Under the pieces are notes generated by a model. The model did no database searches. It was not told the origin of the DNA and worked only from the letters and a program-made list of their open reading frames with translations. Of a DNA stretch of 64,000 nucleotides, positions 1 through 7,876 are shown in pieces (position 1 is the stretch's first letter; each line of letters begins with the position of its first letter). A program made the position numbers and the translations under genes. The stretch is from Nioella ostreopsis (GTDB taxonomy: Bacteria > Pseudomonadota > Alphaproteobacteria > Rhodobacterales > Rhodobacteraceae): assembly GCF_004000255.1 (NCBI RefSeq), contig NZ_RCIQ01000019.1, forward strand, positions 1 through 64,000. The letters are read 5' to 3'.

Positions 1-2018
1 CCTATAACGGCACGTCCTGCCCGGCCGTGGTGGAACTGGAGACCTGGTATAACGCCGCGACTCCGGCACCGGCACCGGCCCCTGCGCCGACTCCGACCCC
101 GGCACCGGCACCAGCCCCGACGCCCGCACCGGCCCCTCAGCCCGCTGGCGGATGCCCGACCTGGGCGCAGCCTGGCCAGATGGTCTACATCACCGGTCAG
201 CAGCTCTACAGCCCGACCAGCTACAACGTGCAGGCCGGTGGCAACACGAACATCTCGTCCTGTGGCGTTGGTGGTCGTGGCTATGCCTATCCGACCCCGC
301 ATTATTCCTACATGCTGTCGGGAATGGAGGGCTATGGCCGCCTCGAGATCGAAGTGACCAGCGCTTCCTGTGACACCACGCTTCTGGTGAACACGCCGAA
401 CACCACCTGGTATTTCGACGATGACAGCCGTGGCAACCTGCAGCCGCTGCTGAACATCCCGTCCTCGGCGTCGCTGAACGGTCGTCTGGATCTTTGGGTG
501 GGCACCTATAACGGCACGTCCTGCCCGGCTGTGGTGGAACTGGAGACCTGGCACAACGCCGCGACTCCGGCACCGGCACCGGCACCGGCACCTGCGCCGA
601 CCCCGGCACCGGCACCAGCGCCCGCACCCACTGGCGGATGCCCGTCCTGGCAGCAGCCCGGTCAGATGATCTACATCACCGGCCAGCAGCTCTACAGCCC
701 CACGAGCTACAACGTGCAGGCCGGTGGCAGCACCAACATCTCGTCCTGTGGCGTGGGTGGCCGTGGCTATGCCTATACCAACCCGCACTACTCGTTCATG
801 CTGTCCGGTATGGAAAGCTATGGCCGCCTCGAGATCGAAGTGACCAGCGCGTCCTGTGACACCACGCTTCTGGTGAACACGCCGAACACCACCTGGTATT
901 TCGACGATGACAGCCGTGGCAACCTGCAGCCGCTGCTGAACATCCCGTCCTCGGCGTCGCTGAACGGTCGTCTGGATCTTTGGGTGGGCACCTATAACGG
1001 CACGTCCTGCCCGGCTGTGGTGGAACTGGAGACCTGGCACAACGCCGCGACTCCGGCACCGGCACCGGCACCGGCACCTGCGCCGACCCCGGCACCGGCA
1101 CCAGCGCCCGCACCCACTGGCGGATGCCCGTCCTGGCAGCAGCCCGGTCAGATGATCTACATCACCGGCCAGCAGCTCTACAGCCCCACGAGCTACAACG
1201 TGCAGGCCGGTGGCAGCACCAACATCTCGTCCTGTGGCGTGGGTGGCCGTGGCTATGCCTATACCAACCCGCACTACTCGTTCATGCTGTCCGGTATGGA
1301 AAGCTATGGCCGCCTCGAGATCGAAGTGACCAGCGCGTCCTGTGACACCACGCTTCTGGTGAACACGCCGAACACCACCTGGTATTTCGACGATGACAGC
1401 CGTGGCAACCTGCAGCCGCTGCTGAACATCCCGTCCTCGGCGTCGCTGAACGGTCGTCTGGATCTTTGGGTGGGCACCTATAACGGCACGTCCTGCCCGG
1501 CTGTGGTGGAACTGGAGACCTGGCACAACGCCGCGACTCCGGCACCGGCACCGGCACCGGCACCTGCGCCGACCCCGGCACCGGCACCAGCGCCCGCACC
1601 CACTGGCGGATGCCCGTCCTGGCAGCAGCCCGGTCAGATGATCTACATCACCGGCCAGCAGCTCTACAGCCCCACGAGCTACAACGTGCAGGCCGGTGGC
1701 AGCACCAACATCTCGTCCTGTGGCGTGGGTGGCCGTGGCTATGCCTATACCAACCCGCACTACTCGTTCATGCTGTCCGGTATGGAAAGCTATGGCCGCC
1801 TCGAGATCGAAGTGACCAGCGCGTCCTGTGACACCACGCTTCTGGTGAACACGCCGAACACCACCTGGTATTTCGACGATGACAGCCGTGGCAATCTGCA
1901 GCCCGAGCTGAACATCCCGTCTTCGGCGTCGCTGAACGGCCGTCTCGACCTGTGGGTGGGTACCTATAACGGCTCAACCTGCCCGGCCGTGGTCGAGCTG
2001 GAGACCTGGTACAACTAA
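1..2018 (+). CDS. Secreted multi-domain repeat protein, 5' end outside window
   Basis: The frame is open from base 3, so the gene starts left of the window. It ends at TAA 2016-2018. The visible part holds the tail of one domain and then four complete copies of a ~130-residue domain, separated by Pro-Ala linkers of 25-35 residues. Each domain has four conserved Cys, the signature CDTTLLVNTPNTTWYFDDDS and the end LWVGTYNGTSCPAVVELETW. The Asp-rich strand followed by WVGTY resembles the PPC-like (bacterial pre-peptidase C-terminal) beta-sandwich; I infer this from pattern only. Two disulfides per domain are likely, which fits export. The three following genes encode the same domain singly. The function is unknown; a surface or extracellular adhesive or structural role is a guess. 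Confidence 0.85.
   Translation, partial: YNGTSCPAVVELETWYNAATPAPAPAPAPTPTPAPAPAPTPAPAPQPAGGCPTWAQPGQMVYITGQQLYSPTSYNVQAGGNTNISSCGVGGRGYAYPTPHYSYMLSGMEGYGRLEIEVTSASCDTTLLVNTPNTTWYFDDDSRGNLQPLLNIPSSASLNGRLDLWVGTYNGTSCPAVVELETWHNAATPAPAPAPAPAPTPAPAPAPAPTGGCPSWQQPGQMIYITGQQLYSPTSYNVQAGGSTNISSCGVGGRGYAYTNPHYSFMLSGMESYGRLEIEVTSASCDTTLLVNTPNTTWYFDDDSRGNLQPLLNIPSSASLNGRLDLWVGTYNGTSCPAVVELETWHNAATPAPAPAPAPAPTPAPAPAPAPTGGCPSWQQPGQMIYITGQQLYSPTSYNVQAGGSTNISSCGVGGRGYAYTNPHYSFMLSGMESYGRLEIEVTSASCDTTLLVNTPNTTWYFDDDSRGNLQPLLNIPSSASLNGRLDLWVGTYNGTSCPAVVELETWHNAATPAPAPAPAPAPTPAPAPAPAPTGGCPSWQQPGQMIYITGQQLYSPTSYNVQAGGSTNISSCGVGGRGYAYTNPHYSFMLSGMESYGRLEIEVTSASCDTTLLVNTPNTTWYFDDDSRGNLQPELNIPSSASLNGRLDLWVGTYNGSTCPAVVELETWYN
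541..2012 (+). repeat. Tandem 486-bp coding repeats
   Basis: Units begin near 541, 1027 and 1513 with an exact 486-bp (162-codon) period. By eye they are identical, including third codon positions, up to about 1890, where the last unit starts to differ. The unit before 541 is clearly more diverged and has a linker 18 bp longer. Identity at silent sites points to recent duplication or gene conversion. Confidence 0.93.
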
Positions 2019-2037
2019 GACCGGACCGAATAAGGGG

Positions 2038-2066
2038 AGGGCCGCCAGAATCGGGCGGCCCTTTCC
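2038..2066 (+). terminator. Intrinsic terminator after repeat-domain gene
   Basis: Perfect 9-bp stem AGGGCCGCC (2038-2046) and GGCGGCCCT (2054-2062) with a 7-base loop, followed by a short T run. It lies 20 bases after the stop codon of the multi-domain gene. Confidence 0.75.
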
Positions 2067-2171
2067 ACCTCTGACACCCAATCACCGTGCGCCCCCGGAA
2101 TTGACCCGACCGGCGCCAATCCCAGAACCGGAGCGTGTTTGCTTGCGCTTGCCAATATCCGGAGATTTACC

Positions 2172-2633
2172 GTGAAACCTATTTTCCTTTCCGCAGCACT
2201 GATGATGTCCGCCGCCGCCGCGGCCCAGGCCTGCCCCGACTATCGCCTCGGGGGGGATGTCGATTACAGCTATACCGGCGATATCCTACTTCGCGAGAGG
2301 GAGTATTCCGTTCAGATCGGAACCGATTATTCCCTTGTGGGCTGTGGCTACCAATATCCGGGCTACGTGTCCGCCGCACCTACCACGTCCTTCCGGCTGG
2401 CCCGGATGGACCACTACCCGTTGGAGATCAGGGTCGAAGCGCCCTGCGATTCGGTGCTGCTCGTCAATGCCGCCAACGGAGACTGGTACTATAATGATGA
2501 TGGTCCTTACGGCCATAATCCCCAGATCAATCTGCGCGGTTCGGCCACTCTCAACGGCCGCGTGGACATTTGGGTTGGCAGCTATGATGGCCAAAGCTGC
2601 TTTGGCGATCTGATCCTTGAAACGGAGCGCTGA
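2172..2633 (+). CDS. Secreted single-domain paralogue of the repeat-domain family
   Basis: I chose GTG 2172 because GGAGA lies 7 bases upstream and the product (153 aa) then begins with a clean signal peptide, VKPIFLSAALMMSAAAAAQA, cleaved before a Cys. The mature part is one copy of the domain seen in the upstream gene, more diverged: CDSVLLVNAANGDWYYNDD and IWVGSYDGQSCFGDLILET. The Cys right after the signal peptide is also present in the internal domains of the neighbour, so it is more likely a disulfide Cys than a lipid-attachment site. Function unknown. It sits second in a run of four related genes on the same strand. Confidence 0.8.
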   Translation: MKPIFLSAALMMSAAAAAQACPDYRLGGDVDYSYTGDILLREREYSVQIGTDYSLVGCGYQYPGYVSAAPTTSFRLARMDHYPLEIRVEAPCDSVLLVNAANGDWYYNDDGPYGHNPQINLRGSATLNGRVDIWVGSYDGQSCFGDLILETER

Positions 2634-2725
2634 CAAAAAAATCGCCGGATCACCAAAAAAAGTGTAGACATGACACTAAGGTTGATCTAAACAGACTGTG
2701 CATGACACATTAAGGAGTTATCAAA

Positions 2726-3193
2726 ATGCGCACTATCCTTTCCGCCTTCCTAGTATTGATCTCGTTGACGGCAGCCGCCTCGGCCTGTCCGACCATTACC
2801 CAGGGCCGCCAGTCCTTTTCCGTGACCGGTCAGTACCTCTACACCCCCCGTTCCTACGGCGTTGTCGCAGGTGGTGGCCAGTACCTGCGGAACTGTGGGT
2901 TCAACCACACCGGTTACGTGATCTCGCAGCCCGACTTCTCGTTCTACACCTCGGGCATGGCCCCCTATGGCCGTCTGGAGATCGAAGTGTCCCAGGCTGC
3001 TTGTGACACCGTCCTGCTGGTGAACTCGGCCAACGCCTCCTGGTTCTTCGACGATGATTCCGGCGGCTACCCGAACCCCCGCATCAACCTCTACGGCACC
3101 TCCAACACCCAGGGCCGCATCGATGTGTGGGTTGGCACCTACGGTCCGTCGACCTGCTCGGCCACGCTGGAAATGGAAACCTGGTACAACTAA
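2726..3193 (+). CDS. Secreted single-domain paralogue of the repeat-domain family
   Basis: ATG 2726 follows AAGGAG (2712-2717). The 155-aa product has a signal peptide ending TAAASA before Cys21, then one family domain with TGQYLYTPRSYGVVAGGG, CDTVLLVNSANASWFFDDDS and VWVGTYGPSTCSATLEMET. It is closer to the multi-domain protein than the 2172 gene is. The four family Cys are all present. An independent transcript is likely, because a terminator follows and an AT-rich region with a TTGATC element (2682-2687) precedes it. Function unknown. Confidence 0.83.
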   Translation: MRTILSAFLVLISLTAAASACPTITQGRQSFSVTGQYLYTPRSYGVVAGGGQYLRNCGFNHTGYVISQPDFSFYTSGMAPYGRLEIEVSQAACDTVLLVNSANASWFFDDDSGGYPNPRINLYGTSNTQGRIDVWVGTYGPSTCSATLEMETWYN

Positions 3194-3219
3194 GTCAGGT
3201 TCCGATCTGAGACGACAAG

Positions 3220-3250
3220 GGAAAGGCCGTCACGCTGCGGCCTTTCCGCT
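3220..3250 (+). terminator. Intrinsic terminator
   Basis: Perfect 10-bp stem GGAAAGGCCG (3220-3229) with CGGCCTTTCC (3238-3247), 8-base loop, weak pyrimidine tail. It follows the stop codon of the preceding secreted-domain gene by 26 bases. Confidence 0.7.
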
Positions 3251-3327
3251 TTCCCCGGCCCCGGCCTGCCCACGGCCCGGCCCCTTTTCCGAAGCCCCGT
3301 TCACTGCCGATATGGGAGTTCCCCGCC

Positions 3328-4122
3328 ATGAAAACTCTTCTGACCTCTGCCGCCATTCTTCTTGCCGGAAGCGCCGCCGCGCTGGCTTGCCCCAGCTTCA
3401 TGCAGCCCGGCCCGTCCTATGAATTCACCGGCGACATGCTGACCACGCCGCAGACCGCCCCGACCATCGCTGGCGGCCAGTTCTCCGTTCAGGCCTGTGG
3501 CCTGCCCGGACTGGGCTATGCCAGTGCCGTGCCCGCCTATTCGCTGATCCTGAGCGGTATGGACAACTACGCGCTTGAAATGAGCGTCGTGTCCGAATGC
3601 GATGCGACCCTTCTGGTCAACACCGTCAACACCACCTGGCTGTTCGACGACGATTCCAACGGCAACCTCGACCCCCGCCTGACCGTGTCCGGGGCCGAGA
3701 ACCTGAACGGCCGCGTGGATGTCTGGATCGGCACCTATAACGGCACCAGCTGTAACGCGCAGCTGACCATCCAGACCATGCCCGTCGCAGGTGGCGCAGC
3801 CCCCGCACCGGGTGGCGGCTTTGCCCCGACCGATACGCCTGCTCCGGCCCCTGCGCCCGCTCCGGCACCCGCGCCTGCACCGGCACCCGCGCCTGCACCG
3901 GCACCCGCGCCTGCACCGGCACCTGCGCCCGCTCCGGCGCCTGCACCCGCTCCGGCACCTGCACCTGCACCCGCTCCGGCCCCTGCGCCTGCGCCCGCTC
4001 CGGCACCCGCGCCTGCACCGGCACCCGCGCCTGCACCGGCACCGGCACCGGCCCCTGCGCCTGCTCCGGCACCCGCTCCGGCCCCTGCACCGGCACCTGC
4101 TCCGGTGGACGACGGCAAGTAA
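3328..4122 (+). CDS. Secreted repeat-family domain with long Pro-Ala tail
   Basis: ATG 3328 gives a 264-aa protein: signal peptide (residues 1-20, ends AAALA before Cys21), one family domain (about 21-150, with CDATLLVNTVNTTWLFDDDS and VWIGTYNGTSCNAQLTIQT), a short Gly/Pro hinge, then about 85 residues of almost pure Pro-Ala alternation, ending VDDGK. The tail resembles the inter-domain linkers of the first gene but is much longer and leads to no second domain. Pro-Ala runs of this kind form stiff extended rods, so the domain may be held away from a surface or the tail may cross the periplasm. That is inference; there is no visible anchor. Confidence 0.82.
   Translation: MKTLLTSAAILLAGSAAALACPSFMQPGPSYEFTGDMLTTPQTAPTIAGGQFSVQACGLPGLGYASAVPAYSLILSGMDNYALEMSVVSECDATLLVNTVNTTWLFDDDSNGNLDPRLTVSGAENLNGRVDVWIGTYNGTSCNAQLTIQTMPVAGGAAPAPGGGFAPTDTPAPAPAPAPAPAPAPAPAPAPAPAPAPAPAPAPAPAPAPAPAPAPAPAPAPAPAPAPAPAPAPAPAPAPAPAPAPAPAPAPAPAPAPAPVDDGK
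3837..4104 (+). repeat. Low-complexity Pro-Ala codon tract
   Basis: About 270 bp of GC-rich hexamers encoding (Pro-Ala)n, with larger sub-repeats around ccggcacccgcgcctgca. It is expected to slip and to be hard to assemble, so its true length may differ from the sequence given. Confidence 0.9.
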
Positions 4123-4145
4123 GCTCGCGCGCGCCAAACACATGG

Positions 4146-4178
4146 AAGGCCCGTCCCGAAAGGGGCGGGCCTTTTGCT
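4146..4178 (+). terminator. Intrinsic terminator of the Pro-Ala gene
   Basis: 12-bp stem AAGGCCCGTCCC (4146-4157) and GGGGCGGGCCTT (4162-4173) with one G-U pair and a GAAA loop, followed by TT then GCTTT. Confidence 0.8.
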
Positions 4179-4199
4179 TTGCCTGACATCATTGCACAT

Positions 4200-4227
4200 A
4201 AAAAAACCGCGCCCCGAAGGGCGCGGT
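4200..4227 (-). terminator. Intrinsic terminator of the rpsF-rpsR-rplI operon
   Basis: Read on the minus strand, ACCGCGCCC, a four-base loop and GGGCGCGGT are followed by six T (plus-strand A run 4200-4206). It lies about 30 bases past the rplI stop codon. Confidence 0.9.
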
Positions 4228-4255
4228 CATCACTGTCCCCGAAAGGGGGTACGGA

Positions 4256-4882
4256 TCAGGCCTCTTCCGAGCCTTCTTCCGATTCGTCAGCGGCGGGGGC
4301 TGCGTCGCCCTCGTCATCGTCCAGGGCGGCAGATCCGATATCGTCGAACAGTTCGGCGATTTCGAAATCGGCAGCGGCTTCCGCTTCGGCAGCCAGTTCC
4401 TGGATCGACTTGCCGGAGGCCTGAAGCTCGGCTTCTTCGACCGAGCGGGCCACGTTCAGTTCGATCTCCACCACAACCTCGGGGTGCAGGTTCACCAGAA
4501 CGGTGTGCAGACCCAGTTCCTTGATCGGGCGGGTCAGGGCAACCTGCTTGCGGTCCAGCGAGAAGCCGGACTCGGTGGCGGCATCGGCGGCGTCACGGGT
4601 GGTGACGGAGCCGTAAAGCGCCCCGGAGTCGGAGGCCGAGCGGATCACGATGAACTGCTGGCCAGCCAGACGGCCCGCCAGATCCTCGGCTTCCGCCTTG
4701 GTTTCCAGGTTGCGCGCTTCGAGCTGCGCTTTCTGGGCCTCGAAGGCGTCGATATTGCTTTGGCTGGCGCGGAGCGCCTTGCGCTGCGGCAGCAGGTAGT
4801 TGCGCGCGTAGCCTTCCTTGACGGAAACCACATCGCCCATCTGACCAAGCTTGGCCACGCGTTCCAGAAGGATAACGTCCAT
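4256..4882 (-). CDS. rplI: 50S ribosomal protein L9
   Basis: 208 aa, starting [17 protein letters not shown], the standard L9 N-terminal rRNA-binding domain, followed by the connecting helix and the C-terminal domain (about residues 70-150). An Ala/Glu/Asp-rich tail extends the protein beyond the usual ~150 residues, as is common in Rhodobacterales. L9 binds 23S rRNA near the L1 stalk. AAGGAGA precedes the ATG. It is the last gene of the rpsF-rpsR-rplI operon and is followed by a strong terminator. Confidence 0.97.
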   Translation of the reverse strand: MDVILLERVAKLGQMGDVVSVKEGYARNYLLPQRKALRASQSNIDAFEAQKAQLEARNLETKAEAEDLAGRLAGQQFIVIRSASDSGALYGSVTTRDAADAATESGFSLDRKQVALTRPIKELGLHTVLVNLHPEVVVEIELNVARSVEEAELQASGKSIQELAAEAEAAADFEIAELFDDIGSAALDDDEGDAAPAADESEEGSEEA

Positions 4883-4895
4883 TGGTCAGTTCTCC

Positions 4896-5123
4896 TTACT
4901 TGACGGCGTAGGGCAGCAGAGCCAGGAACCGGGCGCGCTTGATGGCGCGGGCCAGTTGACGCTGGTTCTTTGCCCCTACGGCGGTGATACGGGACGGCAC
5001 AATCTTGCCACGCTCAGAGATGTAGCGCTGCAGCAGACGGGTGTCCTTGTAGTCGATCTTCGGCGCGTTCTCGCCCGCGAACGGGTCGGTCTTGCGGCGG
5101 CGGAAAAACGGTTTTGCGGCCAT
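4896..5123 (-). CDS. rpsR: 30S ribosomal protein S18
   Basis: 75 aa with the typical S18 core: [20 protein letters not shown] and [21 protein letters not shown]18 partners with S6 on the platform of the small subunit. A good ribosome site (AAGGA) precedes ATG 5123. It lies between rpsF (22-bp gap) and rplI (13-bp gap) on the same strand. Confidence 0.97.
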   Translation of the reverse strand: MAAKPFFRRRKTDPFAGENAPKIDYKDTRLLQRYISERGKIVPSRITAVGAKNQRQLARAIKRARFLALLPYAVK

Positions 5124-5145
5124 TTTGAAAGTCCTTCCCTATGGG

Positions 5146-5499
5146 TTAGCGGCGCTCGCGGCGACCATCACGGTCGTCCCGCTTCTGCATCTGGGCCGAG
5201 GGGCCCTCTTCGTGGGCGTCGACCTTGACGGTCAGGACGCGCATCACGTCGTCATGCAGGCGCATCAGGCGTTCCATTTCCTGAACGGCGGCCGACGGGG
5301 CGTCGGTGCGCAGGAAGGCATAGTGGCCCTTGCGGTTCTTGTTGATCTTGTACGCCATGGTCTTGACGCCCCAGTATTCGGAATCGACGACAGAGCCGCC
5401 ATTGTCCGACAGGATTGCGCCAAAATGTTCGATGAGCCCTTCGGCCTGCGTGTTGGACAGGTCCTGACGCGCAATCATCACATGCTCGTAGAGAGGCAT
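5146..5499 (-). CDS. rpsF: 30S ribosomal protein S6
   Basis: 117 aa beginning MPLYEHVMIARQDLSNTQAE, with GVKTMAYKINKNRKGHY in the middle, the conserved S6 fold. It forms a heterodimer with S18 on 16S rRNA. It is first in the operon, with a strong promoter about 110 bases upstream. The C-terminus is Arg/Asp rich (DDRDGRRERR), a common alphaproteobacterial extension. Confidence 0.97.
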   Translation of the reverse strand: MPLYEHVMIARQDLSNTQAEGLIEHFGAILSDNGGSVVDSEYWGVKTMAYKINKNRKGHYAFLRTDAPSAAVQEMERLMRLHDDVMRVLTVKVDAHEEGPSAQMQKRDDRDGRRERR

Positions 5500-5610
5500 G
5501 TCATCTCCAGTCTTGTTTCAAGGCGTGTTTCAAAGGCCGGGGCGTTGTCCTCCGCCCCCCGGACCACGAGAGACCACGCCGGTGCATAGGCAACGGCGGA
5601 GGAAGCCCGC

Positions 5611-5638
5611 CTTATAGACGGTTGGGGCAGGGGATCAA
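5611..5638 (-). promoter_or_regulatory. Predicted promoter of rpsF-rpsR-rplI
   Basis: Read on the minus strand, TTGATC (5638-5633), a 16-base spacer and TATAAG (5616-5611) form a good sigma-70 promoter 110-140 bases upstream of rpsF. The rest of the 5500-5799 intergenic region shows nothing else I can name. Confidence 0.65.
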
Positions 5639-5799
5639 GGGCAAATCCACTTGCGGACCTAGCCGGGCAGAGACGGCCGGTGCCGACACGCCCTGTTGCG
5701 CGGATCAGGCCCGGAATGATCACGCTGTTGTCTAAAATACACCCAATTTCAAGCGCATATCGGCCGCTAGCGTTTTATTGATCGTAGTTGGCTCAGATC

Positions 5800-7182
5800 A
5801 TGTTGTGCCTGAAACAGTTTGCTCGCAACGAGGGTGGTGCCGTGACCGTGGACATGGTGCCGCTCATATTTGTGGGTGTGGCCCTGTCATTGGTCGTGTC
5901 TGGCCAGATCATCTCCGGCGTGGCCGACCTCTCTCAGGACTCTGCTGATCATCTGGACGGAAATTCGATCATCGTGGTCTCTTTCAACGATACGCCCGAC
6001 GATGAGCCCGGTGGCGGCATCGATGGCATCGATGACATCACCGAAACCAACGATGATGTCGAAGGTGACGAGTCCGATGCGGAAGATGATGGATCCGAGG
6101 ATGAGGACGCCACCGGAGAGGATGAAGACGCCACTGGGGGGAGCGACGACAACCAGAGCGACGATCGGGACGATGGCGAAGACCGCGATGACGGAGATGA
6201 GGCTGACGATCGGGACGACCGGGATGACGGTGACGACCGGGATGACCGGGATGATGGCGACGACCGGGACGACCACGACGAGGGTGACGACCGGGACGAC
6301 CACGACGAGGGTGACGACCGGGATGACCGGGACGATGGCGACCACAGCGATGACCGGGATGACGGTGACGACCGGGACGACCGGGATGATGATGACGACC
6401 GGGACGACCGGGACGATGATGACGACCGGGACGACCGGGACGACCGGGACGATGGCGAAGATAGGGACGACCACGATGAGGGTGACGACCGGGATGACCG
6501 GGACGATGGCGACGACAGCGACGACCGGGATGATGATGACGACCGCGACGATGATGACCACGGCTCGAGTGGCAACGGCAATGGAAACTCAAACGGGAAC
6601 AACGGCTTCGGCAACGGGGACCAGGATGCGCCGGGGAATTCGGAGTACAACAACAATGCTGAGAACGCCGGTGGCAATCATGATGGAACCTCGGAACAGG
6701 GCAACGGCAATGCCAATGGCAGCCTGATCATTACCGATGACTCCGAGGATGATGGTGACGATACGGGACTGACCATCACCGAAAATTCGAGCGGGTCCGG
6801 TAGCGGTGGATCCGGGGTGATCCTGACGATCGAGTCCAGTGATGACCAGAACGATCAGAATGAAGATGGCGCGGTGCTGATCATCACCGGCGGGTCCGCC
6901 GGAGACGGGAACGGCAACAGCGGCAACGGAAACGGCAACAACGGCAACGGGAACGGCAACAACGGCAACGGGAACGGCAACAACGGCAACGGGAACGGGA
7001 ACGGGAACGGGAACGGAAATAACGGCCATGGCAATGATAGCGATGGTTGTGATGCCTCGAACCCTGGCAATGCGCCTCAATGTGCCGGGGACACCACGGA
7101 TGATGATGGTCCCGCAGGCAATGGGAACGGTGGTGGCAATGGCAATGGAAACGGCAATGGAAACGGCAATGGCCGAAACTGA
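5800..7182 (+). CDS. Membrane-anchored acidic Asp/Arg and Asn/Gly repeat protein
   Basis: ATG 5800 gives about 460 aa (a TTG at 5788 is less likely). The N-terminus, LKQFARNEGGAVTVDMVPL followed by a hydrophobic stretch, resembles the short anchored N-termini of roseobacter Flp/TadE-like small proteins (FARDEDGAVTVDW type). After residue ~45 the chain is low complexity: a DDRDD/GDDRDD block of about 150 residues (Asp above half), a mixed spacer, then (NGNG)n blocks to the end, with one CDASNPGNAPQC pair. The acidic block could bind Ca2+ or other cations outside the cell; this is inference. I recognise no enzyme domain. It stands alone between the ribosomal operon and the yjbR-like gene. Confidence 0.7.
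   Translation: MLCLKQFARNEGGAVTVDMVPLIFVGVALSLVVSGQIISGVADLSQDSADHLDGNSIIVVSFNDTPDDEPGGGIDGIDDITETNDDVEGDESDAEDDGSEDEDATGEDEDATGGSDDNQSDDRDDGEDRDDGDEADDRDDRDDGDDRDDRDDGDDRDDHDEGDDRDDHDEGDDRDDRDDGDHSDDRDDGDDRDDRDDDDDRDDRDDDDDRDDRDDRDDGEDRDDHDEGDDRDDRDDGDDSDDRDDDDDRDDDDHGSSGNGNGNSNGNNGFGNGDQDAPGNSEYNNNAENAGGNHDGTSEQGNGNANGSLIITDDSEDDGDDTGLTITENSSGSGSGGSGVILTIESSDDQNDQNEDGAVLIITGGSAGDGNGNSGNGNGNNGNGNGNNGNGNGNNGNGNGNGNGNGNNGHGNDSDGCDASNPGNAPQCAGDTTDDDGPAGNGNGGGNGNGNGNGNGNGRN
6160..6560 (+). repeat. Degenerate DDRDDG-coding repeat tract
   Basis: About 400 bp built from variations of gacgaccgggatgac, coding Asp-Asp-Arg-Asp-Asp with Gly, His or Glu spacers. Units of about 15-18 bp are shuffled rather than strictly periodic, as expected from repeated slippage and recombination. 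Confidence 0.88.
6901..7180 (+). repeat. Asn-Gly coding repeat tract
   Basis: Short tandem units aacggcaacggg/aacggcaac coding (Asn-Gly)n, densest at 6905-7025 and again at 7115-7180. They form the C-terminal part of the acidic repeat protein. Confidence 0.85.
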
Positions 7183-7392
7183 TCTGCCCGTCCGGGCGGG
7201 TCCGCCGCATTCCTTCATTGTATGACAGCGAGTCGTCCGAACTGCGGGCATTCGGGCTTTTCCCCTCCAAAATCAGTGCAACACAACCGGCATCATTTAC
7301 ATTTTCCTGAATTGACCTAAGGTAAACCTTGGGGAGCGTCGGAGTTTCTTTTGACGTGGCTAAGGAATTCCTTACCTTCGGGGGGTAAAGAC

Positions 7393-7785
7393 ATGGGGCC
7401 GGCGGCGATGCTGGATTGGACTCAGACGAAGCGACTGGCGCGCAGCCTGAACTTGCCGAATGTTCACGAAGGCATTCGCAGCGATGGGTTGTGCTGCCTT
7501 TATGCCCATGACCGCCTGTGGACCTGGTGGGACAGCCGGGTGGATGCGCCCGGGTTTCGCCTGCCCGCCGGGGAACGCGACTTCCTGATCGCCGCCGATC
7601 CCGAAATCTTCTTCGTGACCGAGGCGGAGGCGCCGTTCAACCATGTTCTCGCAAATCCCGCGCGGGTCAGCCCGCGATGGATTCTCGGCAATCTGAGCCT
7701 CAGCTGGCGCGCCCTCGCACCCTCGATCTTCGTGCAGCTCTTTCCCGGCGAGGGGCCTCCCGTTCCCCATTTCATGGAACATTAG
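7393..7785 (+). CDS. MmcQ/YjbR-like protein
   Basis: 130 aa from ATG 7393, with G-rich sequence just upstream; TTG 7351 and ATG 7408 are alternatives. The layout L.LPNVHEGIRSDGLCCLY, then a basic strand, then LIAADPEIFFVTEAEAPFNHVL and LGNLSLSWRALAP, fits the MmcQ/YjbR (DUF419) fold, a small DNA-binding-like alpha/beta protein of unclear function. The N-terminal half is diverged. It lies 92 bp upstream of fabD on the same strand and is probably transcribed separately from it. Confidence 0.55.
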   Translation: MGPAAMLDWTQTKRLARSLNLPNVHEGIRSDGLCCLYAHDRLWTWWDSRVDAPGFRLPAGERDFLIAADPEIFFVTEAEAPFNHVLANPARVSPRWILGNLSLSWRALAPSIFVQLFPGEGPPVPHFMEH

Positions 7786-7876
7786 CGATACCTGCCGGGA
7801 GCTTGGCAATTGCGCCGGACCAGCGGTTGCGGTAGCCCCTTGGGCAACAACAGCTTGAAACGGAGCGCTGACGCGG

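Noticed and set aside
2172-4122. Lipoprotein reading of the small secreted proteins because Cys follows the signal peptide
   Set aside because: The same Cys is present in internal domains of the multi-domain protein, so it is a domain Cys; the residues before it are also not a good lipobox.
3735-4199. Long minus-strand frames rich in Gly-Ala or Arg-Cys opposite the Pro-Ala gene
   Set aside because: They are mirror readings of the Pro-Ala repeat; they lack ribosome sites, and the plus-strand gene has a signal peptide and a conserved domain.
5887-6677. Minus-strand frames of Val/Ile or Ser/Arg repeats opposite the acidic protein
   Set aside because: They arise from the Asp-coding repeat read backwards and carry no start signals or conserved pattern.
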